Assembly: GCA_021791235.1 (NCBI GenBank)
Contig: JAJYXA010000572.1
Location: 1-11,124 of the forward strand
Origin: Pseudomonadota bacterium
Lineage (GTDB): Bacteria > Pseudomonadota > Gammaproteobacteria > Burkholderiales > Thiobacillaceae
Direction: 5' to 3'
Length of the DNA stretch: 11,124 nt
The first letter of the stretch is position 1, and each line of letters starts with the position of its first letter. The notes under the pieces are model-generated. The model saw only the letters and a program-made list of their open reading frames with translations. It searched no databases and had not been told where the DNA came from. Both the position numbers and the translations under genes were made by a program. This document shows, in pieces, positions 1-5,434 of this stretch.

Positions 1-391
1 CGCTGGCCGGATTGCGGTAGGCCTGCTTCAGCATGCTCAGCCAGGCCTCCGCCAGCAGCGACCAGAACACCCACGATTCGCGCCACAACGCCTGGCGCGC
101 CAGGCGGAACGAGGCCTGATTTCGCACATACTGCTCGACGATGCGCAACTGCAAAGGCAAACCCATCTCCTCCAGTTTCAGGAGCGATTTCATGCGGCTG
201 AGCGAAGCCGCTGCGTTTTCCGCATTGAAGCGCTCCAGGCCTTCGACCAGTGCATGGTGCGTGTCGTAATCGGAATCCGCAGGCAGGGTTTTCAGCCATT
301 TTTCGGTGGCCTTCACAGAAGAAAACGGCGATCCCCCTCCGGCTTTCCTGCGGCGTGCGATCGTGCTCAACATGTCAAAAAAATCGGTCAT
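1..391 (-). CDS. Conserved hypothetical protein, partial (C-terminus beyond left edge)
   Basis: This open frame reads leftwards from an ATG at 391-389 and is still open at base 1, so about 130 N-terminal residues are visible and the C-terminus is missing. The start MTDFFDM is followed by a basic stretch (RRRK, residues 13-16). The rest is mostly helical-looking sequence with many Leu, Ala, Glu and Arg, including a Trp-rich hydrophobic helix around residues 104-122 (WRESWVFWSLL). I see no signal peptide, catalytic motif or metal ligands. No strong Shine-Dalgarno precedes the ATG. A second in-frame Met at codon 7 is a possible alternative start. The style resembles helical betaproteobacterial proteins of unknown function, but I cannot name a family. 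It is transcribed away from the tRNA gene and looks unrelated to the rest of the window. Confidence 0.7.
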   Translation of the reverse strand, partial: MTDFFDMLSTIARRRKAGGGSPFSSVKATEKWLKTLPADSDYDTHHALVEGLERFNAENAAASLSRMKSLLKLEEMGLPLQLRIVEQYVRNQASFRLARQALWRESWVFWSLLAEAWLSMLKQAYRNPAS

Positions 392-595
392 GGCTGGCGT
401 CGGGGTGTTGCGGATATCTGCTGACCAGCACCATTTATGCCAGCCATGCCGGGCAGAACGTGCATTTCAACGCATTGGTTTTGCTCAGGTTTGCCGCCAC
501 TGCTTGCGGTTATGCCGTGGCGGGGTAACGAAAACCCGACACCCGCTGTTGACGCCGCGTCAATCCTTACCGGCGCGGCTTGCCGTCTCGCTGCC
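392..595. other. Intergenic region between hypothetical gene and tRNA-Ser
   Basis: No convincing gene is visible here; the open frames that cross it are short and run into the tRNA. It should contain the promoter of the leftward gene, but I found no good -35/-10 pair on that strand. The one distinctive element is a perfect 7-1-7 inverted repeat, TTGACGC-C-GCGTCAA, at 549-563. Confidence 0.5.
549..563. promoter_or_regulatory. Perfect inverted repeat TTGACGC-c-GCGTCAA
   Basis: The two 7-base arms are exact complements around a single C. Each arm begins with TTGAC, a -35-like sequence, on its own strand, but neither has a -10 at 16-18 bp. It could be a binding site for a dimeric regulator lying between divergent transcripts, or it could be chance. 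Confidence 0.25.
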
Positions 596-624
596 CTCAC
601 AAAGCCGGGCGAACCCGCTACAAT
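596..624 (+). promoter_or_regulatory. Sigma70 promoter of tRNA-Ser
   Basis: The -35 candidate CTCACA (596-601, 4 of 6 matches) lies 17 bp before a -10 TACAAT (619-624, 5 of 6). The predicted start is near 631, just before the mature tRNA 5' end at 634. The stretch after the -10 (625-632) is entirely G/C apart from its start context. That is typical of stable-RNA promoters under stringent control, which is an inference here. Confidence 0.55.
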
Positions 625-633
625 CCGCGCCGT

Positions 634-723
634 GGAGGCGTGGCCGAGCGGTTTAAGGCACCGGTCTTGAAAACCGGCGATGGTGCAAGCCATCCGTGAG
701 TTCGAATCTCACCGCCTCCGCCA
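634..723 (+). tRNA. tRNA-Ser (anticodon UGA)
   Basis: The 90-nt sequence folds as a class II tRNA. The acceptor stem GGAGGCG (634-640) pairs with CGCCTCC (713-719), followed by discriminator G720 and an encoded CCA (721-723). The anticodon stem CCGGT/ACCGG encloses loop CTTGAAA with anticodon TGA at 668-670. The long variable arm GATGG...CCATC is characteristic of serine tRNAs. The T arm GTGAG-TTCGAAT-CTCAC is canonical. It decodes UCA and, by wobble, UCG. Serine tRNA genes are common phage and island integration sites, but I see no integrase and no repeat of the tRNA 3' end in this window. Confidence 0.97.
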
Positions 724-976
724 TCCGAACGCGCACTTCTTCAAGGCCGGTGCATGTGTTTCTTCAGCCATGCGACAAAGCGCGCGCGGAGTGGCGGCGT
801 GAAGCACGACGTTCAACCGCCGTGACCGCACCCGAAAAGACGGCGTCCTGCGAAAGCCATGTCATGTAAAACGCCATGGGAGCACCCGCGTCGCCACGAA
901 GGTGAATGCGCGCGGTAACGGGGGCCGTTCAAGGCATATGGTTGCCGTTGCCCCTTGGGGGCAGGCGAATCTCCAG

Positions 977-992
977 ATGACAAATTTGTCAT
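977..992. promoter_or_regulatory. CusR/CopR-type copper-response operator (cop box)
   Basis: ATGACAAATTTGTCAT is a perfect 16-bp palindrome. It matches the core of the operator recognised by the CusR/CopR/HprR group of OmpR-type response regulators (ATGACAA-NN-TTGTCAT). A further half-site GTCAT (999-1003) sits 11 bp, about one helical turn, downstream of the last half. The next genes downstream encode copper-handling proteins, which supports the assignment. No regulator gene is in the window, so the copRS or cusRS pair must lie elsewhere. Confidence 0.8.
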
Positions 993-1020
993 TCCGCCGT
1001 CATCTTTTGGCTGGGATTTC

Positions 1021-1026
1021 TATACC
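1021..1026 (+). promoter_or_regulatory. Candidate -10 of the copper operon promoter
   Basis: TATACC matches the -10 consensus at 4 of 6 positions. There is no recognisable -35 at 16-18 bp upstream, as expected for an activator-dependent promoter. With a start near 1033, the centre of the palindrome at 984-985 would lie close to -48, a plausible position for a CopR/CusR-type activator. The resulting leader would be about 135 nt long. Confidence 0.35.
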
Positions 1027-1169
1027 AGAATGGATACGGGACACATGCAAACCGCGCCGACATAAAAGGAATGTTATCCGGAATGTTGGCAGATTAAGCA
1101 CGTAGGCGGCAGGCCGCGGATACTCTCCGGGCCCGCTTATCCGGAACGGTCTGATCGGGAGAAAAAGCG

Positions 1170-1376
1170 ATGATGGGCGAATGGGGTTGGGGGTTCGGTG
1201 GCGGCTTCATGATCTTGTGGTGGTTGCTTGTCATTGTCGGCATCGCCGCACTGGTGAAATGGGTGGCGTCTTCTTCTTCGGGCAAAGGCGCGCGGGATGT
1301 CCTCGACGAACGCTATGCCCGCGGCGAAATCGACCGGGAAGAATACGAGAAAAGGCGGCGCGATCTGGCACGCTAG
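1170..1376 (+). CDS. Small membrane protein with C-terminal SHOCT motif
   Basis: This 68-aa protein starts at an ATG preceded by GGGAGA at 1157-1162, 7 nt upstream. Residues about 9-33 form one hydrophobic helix, opened by a Gly/Trp-rich segment and a WW pair. Residues about 41-67 (RDVLDERYARGEIDREEYEK) fit the SHOCT (short C-terminal) domain, whose hallmark is L-x-x-R-[YF]-A-x-G-E-I-x-x-x-E-[YF]. SHOCT domains are thought to act in oligomerisation or protein contacts; the function of this class is not established. Similar one-TM SHOCT proteins often sit next to copper-tolerance genes in proteobacteria. Here it is the first gene after the copper operator and about 74 bp before the multicopper oxidase, so I infer a role in the same copper response. 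No metal-binding ligands are obvious. Confidence 0.88.
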   Translation: MMGEWGWGFGGGFMILWWLLVIVGIAALVKWVASSSSGKGARDVLDERYARGEIDREEYEKRRRDLAR

Positions 1377-1450
1377 CAACGCCGGACGGAGAGGCCCGTC
1401 GCACAACTTCCCGGTGATCGCCGAGCAGCCACCTGATGGAGCATTCCGCC

Positions 1451-3010
1451 ATGAACATGAACCGAAGACAATTCCTGGCCCTCGCGGCGACCGTACCGCT
1501 GGCCGCGGCGGGCGCGTATGCCTTTCTCAGGCCCCTCGCCCGTGCCAACGACTTCGCCACGCCGTTGTTCATTCCCGGCGCCGACGGCCCGTTCGGCATG
1601 CTCGATCCGACGGGTGGATTGACGCTCGTGGCCGAACGCGGGACGTTCCCCTTGCCGGGCGGCAAAACGACACCCTTCCTCTGGTATCGGGCGAATCACC
1701 AGGGCAAGGTCTACCAGAACCCCATTCTCAAAGTGAGAACCGGCACGCAGCTGTCCGTAACGCTGAAGAACGCGCTCGACGAGGGCACCATTGTCCACTG
1801 GCACGGCTTGCATCTGCCCGGCAAGATGGACGGCCACCCGCGCGACACCATCGGCCCGGGGAGCGGTACCCGCTACGCCTTCACGGTCAGGAACCGCGGC
1901 GGCACCTACTGGTATCACACCCATGCGCACCGGCTCACCGCCGAACAGGCCTACGGCGGGATGGCGAGCTTTTTTCTCGTCGAGGACGACGACGAGCTTG
2001 CGCTGCGCGAGGCGCTGGACCTCGAACCTGGCGTGACCGACCTGCCGCTGGTCATCCAGGACAAGCAGTTCAACGACAAGGGCGAGTTCGTCTACGACCC
2101 GAACCCCATGGAAGCCATGATGGGTTACCTGGGCGACGTGGTTCTCGCCAATCTGACATCGGCGCCGCAGACGGAGATCGGGACACGCATCACCCGCTTC
2201 CGCCTGCTGAACGGCTCGAACGCGCGCATCTACAAGCTCGCTTTCGTCAAGGGCGGCCGCCCGCTCCCCTACCACGTCATCGGCACCGACGGCGGGCTGC
2301 TGGACAAGCCCTACGCGGTCAAGGAGGCGTTCCTTTCCCCCGGCGAGCGGCTCGACGTGCTGCTCGACGCCGGCAGCCTCGCCGTGGGCGACGAGATTTT
2401 CCTGCGCAGCCTGGCGTTCGACCCGCTGGAAGGCGGCGGCATGATGGGACAGATGATGGGGCGGATGCGCGCCGCGCGCCTGCCCAACGGGGCGGCCTTC
2501 GATGTCGTGAAGCTCAGGGTCGCACGGCGCGCAGGCGCCCCCCGGCGCCTGCCGGCGCGCCTGTCGCGCATTGCGCCCATCGACACGAACAGGGCGGCGC
2601 TGCGGTCGGTGCGCATCGAGATGGCGCGCATGCGCTGGCTCATCAACGGCGAGACCTACCGCGAGGACGCCTATCCGATCGAGGCGCGGCGTAACACCGT
2701 GGAGGTCTGGGACATCCGCAATGCCGACCACAGCATGCCGCACCCCATGCACATGCACGGGTTCCAGTTTCAGGTACTGTCCCGCCGCAACAGTCCGGCG
2801 CAGGTGCGCGCGCTCGGCCGCCACGGCAACGGCCGCGCCGCGGGCGATCTCGGCTGGAAGGACACCGTGCTGGTGTGGCCGGGCGAGACGGTGCGCCTGG
2901 CGGTCGACTTCTCCCACGATTTCGACGGCGACCAGGTGTACGTGTTCCACTGCCACAACCTGGAGCACGAGGACAATGACATGATGGTGAACATGCGCGT
3001 GCGCGCATAA
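1451..3010 (+). CDS. Multicopper oxidase, CueO/CopA-type, Tat-exported
   Basis: A 519-aa three-domain cupredoxin oxidase, probably oxidising Cu(I) to Cu(II) in the periplasm with reduction of O2 to water. I place the start at 1451, where GGAG (1438-1441) lies 9 nt upstream. An upstream in-frame ATG at 1436 would add five residues and has no better site. Residues 4-10 (NRRQFLA) form a twin-arginine signal, followed by an Ala-rich hydrophobic core. All four copper motifs are intact: HWHG (116-119), HTH (156-158), HPMHMHG (431-437) and HCH-x3-H-x4-M (500-511). The last gives the type 1 Cys501 with ligand His506 and axial Met511. A Met-rich stretch MMGQMMGRM (331-339) resembles the Cu(I)-binding Met segment of CueO but is shorter. 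Length is normal. It follows the SHOCT gene and precedes the propeller, both in the same direction. Confidence 0.95.
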   Translation: MNMNRRQFLALAATVPLAAAGAYAFLRPLARANDFATPLFIPGADGPFGMLDPTGGLTLVAERGTFPLPGGKTTPFLWYRANHQGKVYQNPILKVRTGTQLSVTLKNALDEGTIVHWHGLHLPGKMDGHPRDTIGPGSGTRYAFTVRNRGGTYWYHTHAHRLTAEQAYGGMASFFLVEDDDELALREALDLEPGVTDLPLVIQDKQFNDKGEFVYDPNPMEAMMGYLGDVVLANLTSAPQTEIGTRITRFRLLNGSNARIYKLAFVKGGRPLPYHVIGTDGGLLDKPYAVKEAFLSPGERLDVLLDAGSLAVGDEIFLRSLAFDPLEGGGMMGQMMGRMRAARLPNGAAFDVVKLRVARRAGAPRRLPARLSRIAPIDTNRAALRSVRIEMARMRWLINGETYREDAYPIEARRNTVEVWDIRNADHSMPHPMHMHGFQFQVLSRRNSPAQVRALGRHGNGRAAGDLGWKDTVLVWPGETVRLAVDFSHDFDGDQVYVFHCHNLEHEDNDMMVNMRVRA

Positions 3011-3025
3011 CCGGATTCACCGCGC

Positions 3026-3052
3026 GAAACTGCCCGCAGAGCGGGCCGTTTC
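3026..3052. other. Intercistronic hairpin between oxidase and propeller genes
   Basis: GAAAC-T-GCCCGC (3026-3037), loop AGA, then GCGGGC-C-GTTTC (3041-3052) form a 5+6 bp stem with one T/C mismatch. No T-run follows, so it is not a classic terminator. It may be a Rho-linked site, an mRNA-stability element that sets different levels of the two genes, or a copy of a small repeat. Confidence 0.6.
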
Positions 3053-3111
3053 AGCGAGGGTTTGCAGTTCCGCGACAATGCGCGGCCACACGCGCCATAC
3101 GGGAGAGAACC

Positions 3112-4098
3112 ATGCAATTGCTTTTGAAGCTGATTCTGACAAGCTCGCTCCTCGGCGCCGCCGCGTCGGCCGTGGCTGCGCCAACCGTGTACATCCCGCT
3201 CGGCAGCGGCAACCGGGTGATCGCGGTGGACGCCGCCACCAGCCGCATCGTCGCGAGCTATCCGGGCGTGGACAACCCGCACGGCCTGGTGGCGACGCCG
3301 GACGGCGAGTACCTCATCGCCGGCAGCATGCTGGAGACGCCGCCGCCGGCAGGCAGCCCGCCGAACGCGCCGAACAGCAAGCTGTTCCTGGTGCATCCCG
3401 GCCACGGCCACGTGATGCTCACCATCCCGGTGTCCGGCTGGACGCACCACCAGGCGATCACGCCCGACGGCCGTTACGTCATCTCCACGCACCCGACCCG
3501 CGGCGGCATCAGCGTGGTGGACCTGCAGTCCAACCAGGTGGTCAGGACCATCGAGACCGGGCCGGCGCCCAATTACACGGCGATCACGCGCGACGGCAAG
3601 CGCGCCTACGTCACCAACAGCGGCAACGGCAGCGTGAGCCAGATCGACCTCGACGCGTGGCGCGTGACGCACACGCTGGACGGCGGGCCGGCGCCCGAGC
3701 ACGTGGTGCTGTCGGCCGACGAGCAGACGCTGTACACGCTCAACCCGCGCGCCGGCACGGTCACGGCGGTGTCGACGGAAACCGGCAAGGTCGCCGCCGC
3801 CCACAAGGTCGGCGCGAACCTGCACGGCCTCGACCTCGGCGACGACGGCAAGACGCTGTTCGTGAGCAGCGTCACCGACAACAAGCTCGTGGCCCTCGAC
3901 CCGCGCAGCGGCACGCAGCGCGTGCTCGCGCTGTCACCCGCGCCGTATCACCTGAACACCATCCGCGGTACCGGCAAAGTGTACGTTTCCAGCCGCAGCA
4001 GTCCGGTGATCTGGGTGGTGGACCAGAAAAGCCTGAAGCTCACCGGCACCATCGAGCTGCCGGCGGGCGAGGGACACCAGATGGCGGTGAGGCCATGA
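3112..4098 (+). CDS. Exported YVTN/YncE-like beta-propeller protein
   Basis: A 328-aa protein starting at the ATG preceded by GGGAG (3101-3105, 6 nt spacing). Residues 1-23 are a Sec signal peptide with a Leu-rich core ending AVAA. The rest is a chain of about seven short repeats, each with a pattern like V-x-V-D-x-x-S/T-x-x-V followed by P-D-G-x-x-(V/L)-(Y/I)-(V/I). Examples are PDGEYLI, PDGRYVI and RDGKRAYVTNS, the last being a YVTN motif proper. This indicates a seven-bladed propeller in the periplasm. Family members are often annotated as surface-antigen or lactonase-like; a true enzymatic role is unproven. His-rich turns (HPGHGH, WTHHQ) could bind metal, which is an inference. Its partner genes suggest a copper-stress role. 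Its stop codon overlaps the next start (ATGA at 4095-4098), so the downstream small protein is probably translationally coupled. Confidence 0.9.
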   Translation: MQLLLKLILTSSLLGAAASAVAAPTVYIPLGSGNRVIAVDAATSRIVASYPGVDNPHGLVATPDGEYLIAGSMLETPPPAGSPPNAPNSKLFLVHPGHGHVMLTIPVSGWTHHQAITPDGRYVISTHPTRGGISVVDLQSNQVVRTIETGPAPNYTAITRDGKRAYVTNSGNGSVSQIDLDAWRVTHTLDGGPAPEHVVLSADEQTLYTLNPRAGTVTAVSTETGKVAAAHKVGANLHGLDLGDDGKTLFVSSVTDNKLVALDPRSGTQRVLALSPAPYHLNTIRGTGKVYVSSRSSPVIWVVDQKSLKLTGTIELPAGEGHQMAVRP

Positions 4099-4310
4099 CG
4101 GCGGATGAAAAGAGTGCGACGGATCGCGCCAGCCACGCCGGGCACGCGTACTGCTTTTGCTCTGCTCTCTGCCTCATCGGCATCGCGTGCGCGATCCGGG
4201 ATTTGCAGCGGCATGGCCAGGTGGCGGCGATGGCCTTGTCGTCGCGGTCGATGATCGTCGGCTCGGCGCCGCTGAAGCGTGTGAAATTGACGCGGGGAGC
4301 GCCGGCATGA
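4095..4310 (+). CDS. 71-aa Cys-rich protein with partial YHS-like motif
   Basis: The ATG at 4095 overlaps the propeller stop as ATGA, and the TGA at 4308-4310 overlaps the next start in the same way. The frame therefore fits exactly between its neighbours. By hand count 58 of 71 codons end in G or C, and this bias persists to the last codon, while the alternative frame in the second half shows about 55%. This supports real coding. Residues 14-26 (HAGHAYCFCSALC) match the second half of the YHS metal-binding domain (G-x-x-Y-x-F-C-x-x-x-C). The domain's leading CGM is absent, and the following F-x-x-D-P is replaced by a hydrophobic run LIGIACAI. With four Cys in residues 20-32 embedded in a short hydrophobic segment, it could be a membrane-associated copper binder. 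The C-terminal 35 residues are basic and unfamiliar. A degenerating YHS gene is the main alternative. Confidence 0.5.
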   Translation: MTADEKSATDRASHAGHAYCFCSALCLIGIACAIRDLQRHGQVAAMALSSRSMIVGSAPLKRVKLTRGAPA

Positions 4311-5134
4311 TGAACCGCTGGGGCTGGCTGTGTCCGTGGCTGGCGATCCTGCTTGCCGCCGGTGTGCTGGTGCTGTGGGGACTGTCGTGGTGGACGGCGT
4401 TGCTGGCCGCCTTGTTTCTGGTCTGTCCCGCGCTGATACTGTGGGGCCTGCATACCCTCACCCGCCCGGAAGCGGCGCTCGAACCCGAACCGGACACCCG
4501 CGGCGCGACCATGAACTGGGCGGCGCCGTTTTACGACCTGTATTGCCCGGCGGTCGGACTGGGCCGCGGTTTTCGAATCCAGACCCTGAATCATGCCGCG
4601 ATCCGGCCGGGCGAACGGATTCTGGACGTGGGCTGCGGCACCGGCGTGCTCACCCGCATGGCGCTCGATGCCGCTGGCCCGGGTGGCTCCGCGGTGGGCA
4701 TCGACCCGGCCTCGAAGATGATCCGGGTCGCGCGCGAAACAGCCGCGCGCCTGGGCAACCGGGCGGAATTCAAGGTGGCGGCGATCGAAGGCCTGCCGTT
4801 TCCGGATGCGGGCTTCGATGTGGTGCTGTCCAGCCTCATGCTGCACCACCTGCCGCCCGCCACCAAGCGCCAGGGGCTGGCCGAGGTGTACCGGGTATTG
4901 AAGCCGGGCGGCCGTCTTGCGGTCGCGGACTTCGCGCGTCCGGCCAACCCGCTGTGGTGGCCGCTGCTGTGGCCGGCCCTGATGATGCCATCGGTGGCGG
5001 ACAACCTGCGCGGGCGCGTCCCGGCCCTTCTGCGGGAAGCGGGCTTCACCCAGGTGGAAACCCGCGGCCATCGGGCCGGCCTCGTCACGTTCTGGACCGC
5101 CTTGAAGCCCGAGCGGGAGGGAGGCGCATCATGA
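4307..5134 (+). CDS. Membrane-anchored class I SAM methyltransferase (two-TM fusion)
   Basis: The start at 4307 has GGGGAG (4294-4299) 7 nt upstream and overlaps the preceding stop as ATGA; a frame extension to 4157 is not supported. The protein has 275 residues. Residues 5-25 and 28-48 are two hydrophobic helices rich in Trp and Leu; the second ends in VCPALILWG, reminiscent of DUF2933-like copper-operon membrane proteins. From about residue 70 a UbiE/Methyltransf_11-type domain follows. It has motif I DVGCGTG (97-103), the acidic ribose-binding GID (121-123), a LPFPDAGFD motif followed by LMLHHLP (about 153-173), and VLKPGGRL (about 187-194). The substrate is unknown: a quinone, lipid or small thiol is possible. 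The N-terminal hairpin would place the domain on the cytoplasmic membrane. It closes with another ATGA overlap into the next small frame. Confidence 0.85.
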   Translation: MMNRWGWLCPWLAILLAAGVLVLWGLSWWTALLAALFLVCPALILWGLHTLTRPEAALEPEPDTRGATMNWAAPFYDLYCPAVGLGRGFRIQTLNHAAIRPGERILDVGCGTGVLTRMALDAAGPGGSAVGIDPASKMIRVARETAARLGNRAEFKVAAIEGLPFPDAGFDVVLSSLMLHHLPPATKRQGLAEVYRVLKPGGRLAVADFARPANPLWWPLLWPALMMPSVADNLRGRVPALLREAGFTQVETRGHRAGLVTFWTALKPEREGGAS

Positions 5135-5217
5135 ACCGCTCGAACGGGGTGTTGCCGGTCTTCCTCGCAATCGCCGGTTTTTTTCCTAAGGAAAAAGTAA
5201 CGCGTGCATCCGCGTAA
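5131..5217 (+). pseudogene. Truncated DUF2933-like gene remnant (28 codons)
   Basis: The ATG overlaps the methyltransferase stop as ATGA and has a very strong purine-rich site (GGGAGGGAGG, 5115-5124) 6 nt upstream, so ribosomes should start here. Residues 8-17 (LPVFLAIAGF) match what I recall of the first hydrophobic segment of DUF2933, a small two-TM family common in copper operons. The expected continuation with a TEHRAH-like loop, a second helix and CPLMH is absent; the frame instead runs KEKVTRASA and stops. Third-position G/C is 14 of 15 up to codon 15, then 4 of 13, which marks a likely junction near 5176. I read this as a gene cut short by a deletion or insertion. An intact 28-aa leader or membrane peptide is the alternative. 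Confidence 0.5.
5180..5196. repeat. Small inverted repeat TTTTTCC-TAA-GGAAAAA
   Basis: Two exact 7-base arms flank TAA. It lies inside the 28-codon frame, just after the point where codon composition changes. It may be the outer edge of an inserted sequence or a weak hairpin. Its A/T-rich composition is unlike its surroundings. Confidence 0.4.
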
Positions 5218-5244
5218 CGGCAAGTAGCCGACATTTTCCGGCCT

Positions 5245-5275
5245 GCTCCCGCCCCTCGATACGAGGAGCGGGAGC
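5245..5275. other. Long hairpin without T-run
   Basis: GCTCCCGC (5245-5252) pairs with GCGGGAGC (5268-5275). After one C/A mismatch, CCTCG (5254-5258) pairs with CGAGG (5262-5266) around loop ATA, giving 13 pairs. No T-tract follows on either strand. It may protect the 3' end of the copper mRNA or be part of a repeat element. Confidence 0.65.
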
Positions 5276-5379
5276 GAATCCGCGCACCGAGTGCCGATGG
5301 CGCACAAAACCGGTACGGCGCCGTTGCATCTCCAGGCGGGAAATACCCGGCTTCAGGCCGATCCGCCAGAATGATCGGG

Positions 5380-5404
5380 ACGCCCCAGCGGGGCGTTTTT
5401 TGTT
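5380..5404 (+). terminator. Rho-independent terminator
   Basis: ACGCCCC (5380-5386), loop AGC, GGGGCGT (5390-5396) form a 7-bp GC-rich stem directly followed by TTTTTTGTT. This is a canonical forward-strand terminator and should separate the copper operon from the radical SAM-acpS-nagZ unit. Confidence 0.92.
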
Positions 5405-5434
5405 GCGCCGCCAAACTGATGCGAAAATCCACCG

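Larger units (their letters stand above)
724..1169. other. Long intergenic region upstream of the copper operon
   Basis: This stretch carries no supported gene; the one short frame on the forward strand (902-1105) lacks a Shine-Dalgarno and recognisable content. It holds the copper-response palindrome at 977-992, a possible -10 at 1021-1026, and the 10-mer TTATCCGGAA twice (1074-1083 and 1137-1146). A small inverted repeat GCCCC-TTG-GGGGC occurs just before the operator. No clear intrinsic terminator follows the tRNA. Confidence 0.6.
5218..5434. other. Structured intergenic region after the copper operon
   Basis: No gene is visible. The stretch contains a 31-nt hairpin (5245-5275) and an intrinsic terminator (5380-5404), with further complementary pieces (GGCGGG around 5334-5339 and CCGCC around 5363-5367) in between. 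This amount of structure could belong to the 3' end of the copper transcript, to an independent small RNA ending at the terminator, or to a dispersed repeat. I find no convincing promoter inside it. Only about 30 bp separate the terminator from the next start codon. Confidence 0.45.

Noticed and set aside
388..693. 101-aa reverse open frame overlapping tRNA-Ser
   Set aside because: It is antisense through the tRNA and its promoter and begins before the better-supported leftward gene; it is a shadow of GC-rich sequence.
634..723. tRNA-Ser as an integration site with the copper block as an island
   Set aside because: No integrase gene and no direct repeat of the tRNA 3' end is visible in the window.
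902..1105. 67-aa forward open frame in the copper-operon upstream region
   Set aside because: It runs across the cop box and the candidate promoter, has no Shine-Dalgarno and no recognisable protein features.
1373..2968. 531-aa reverse open frame opposite the multicopper oxidase
   Set aside because: It is a long antisense shadow caused by strong third-position G/C; the forward strand carries all four copper motifs.
4172..4200. Frameshifted YHS domain (a GATCCG, Asp-Pro, occurs 20 nt after the last Cys codon in another frame)
   Set aside because: The spacing is suggestive of a lost F-x-x-D-P, but coding bias stays with the original frame to the stop codon and the alternative frame does not look coding. 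I keep the 71-aa frame as the call.
4157..4306. N-terminal extension of the methyltransferase to 4157
   Set aside because: The extension shows weak third-position G/C bias (about 55% in the part I counted), whereas the ATG at 4307 has GGGGAG at 7 nt and an ATGA overlap with the preceding frame.
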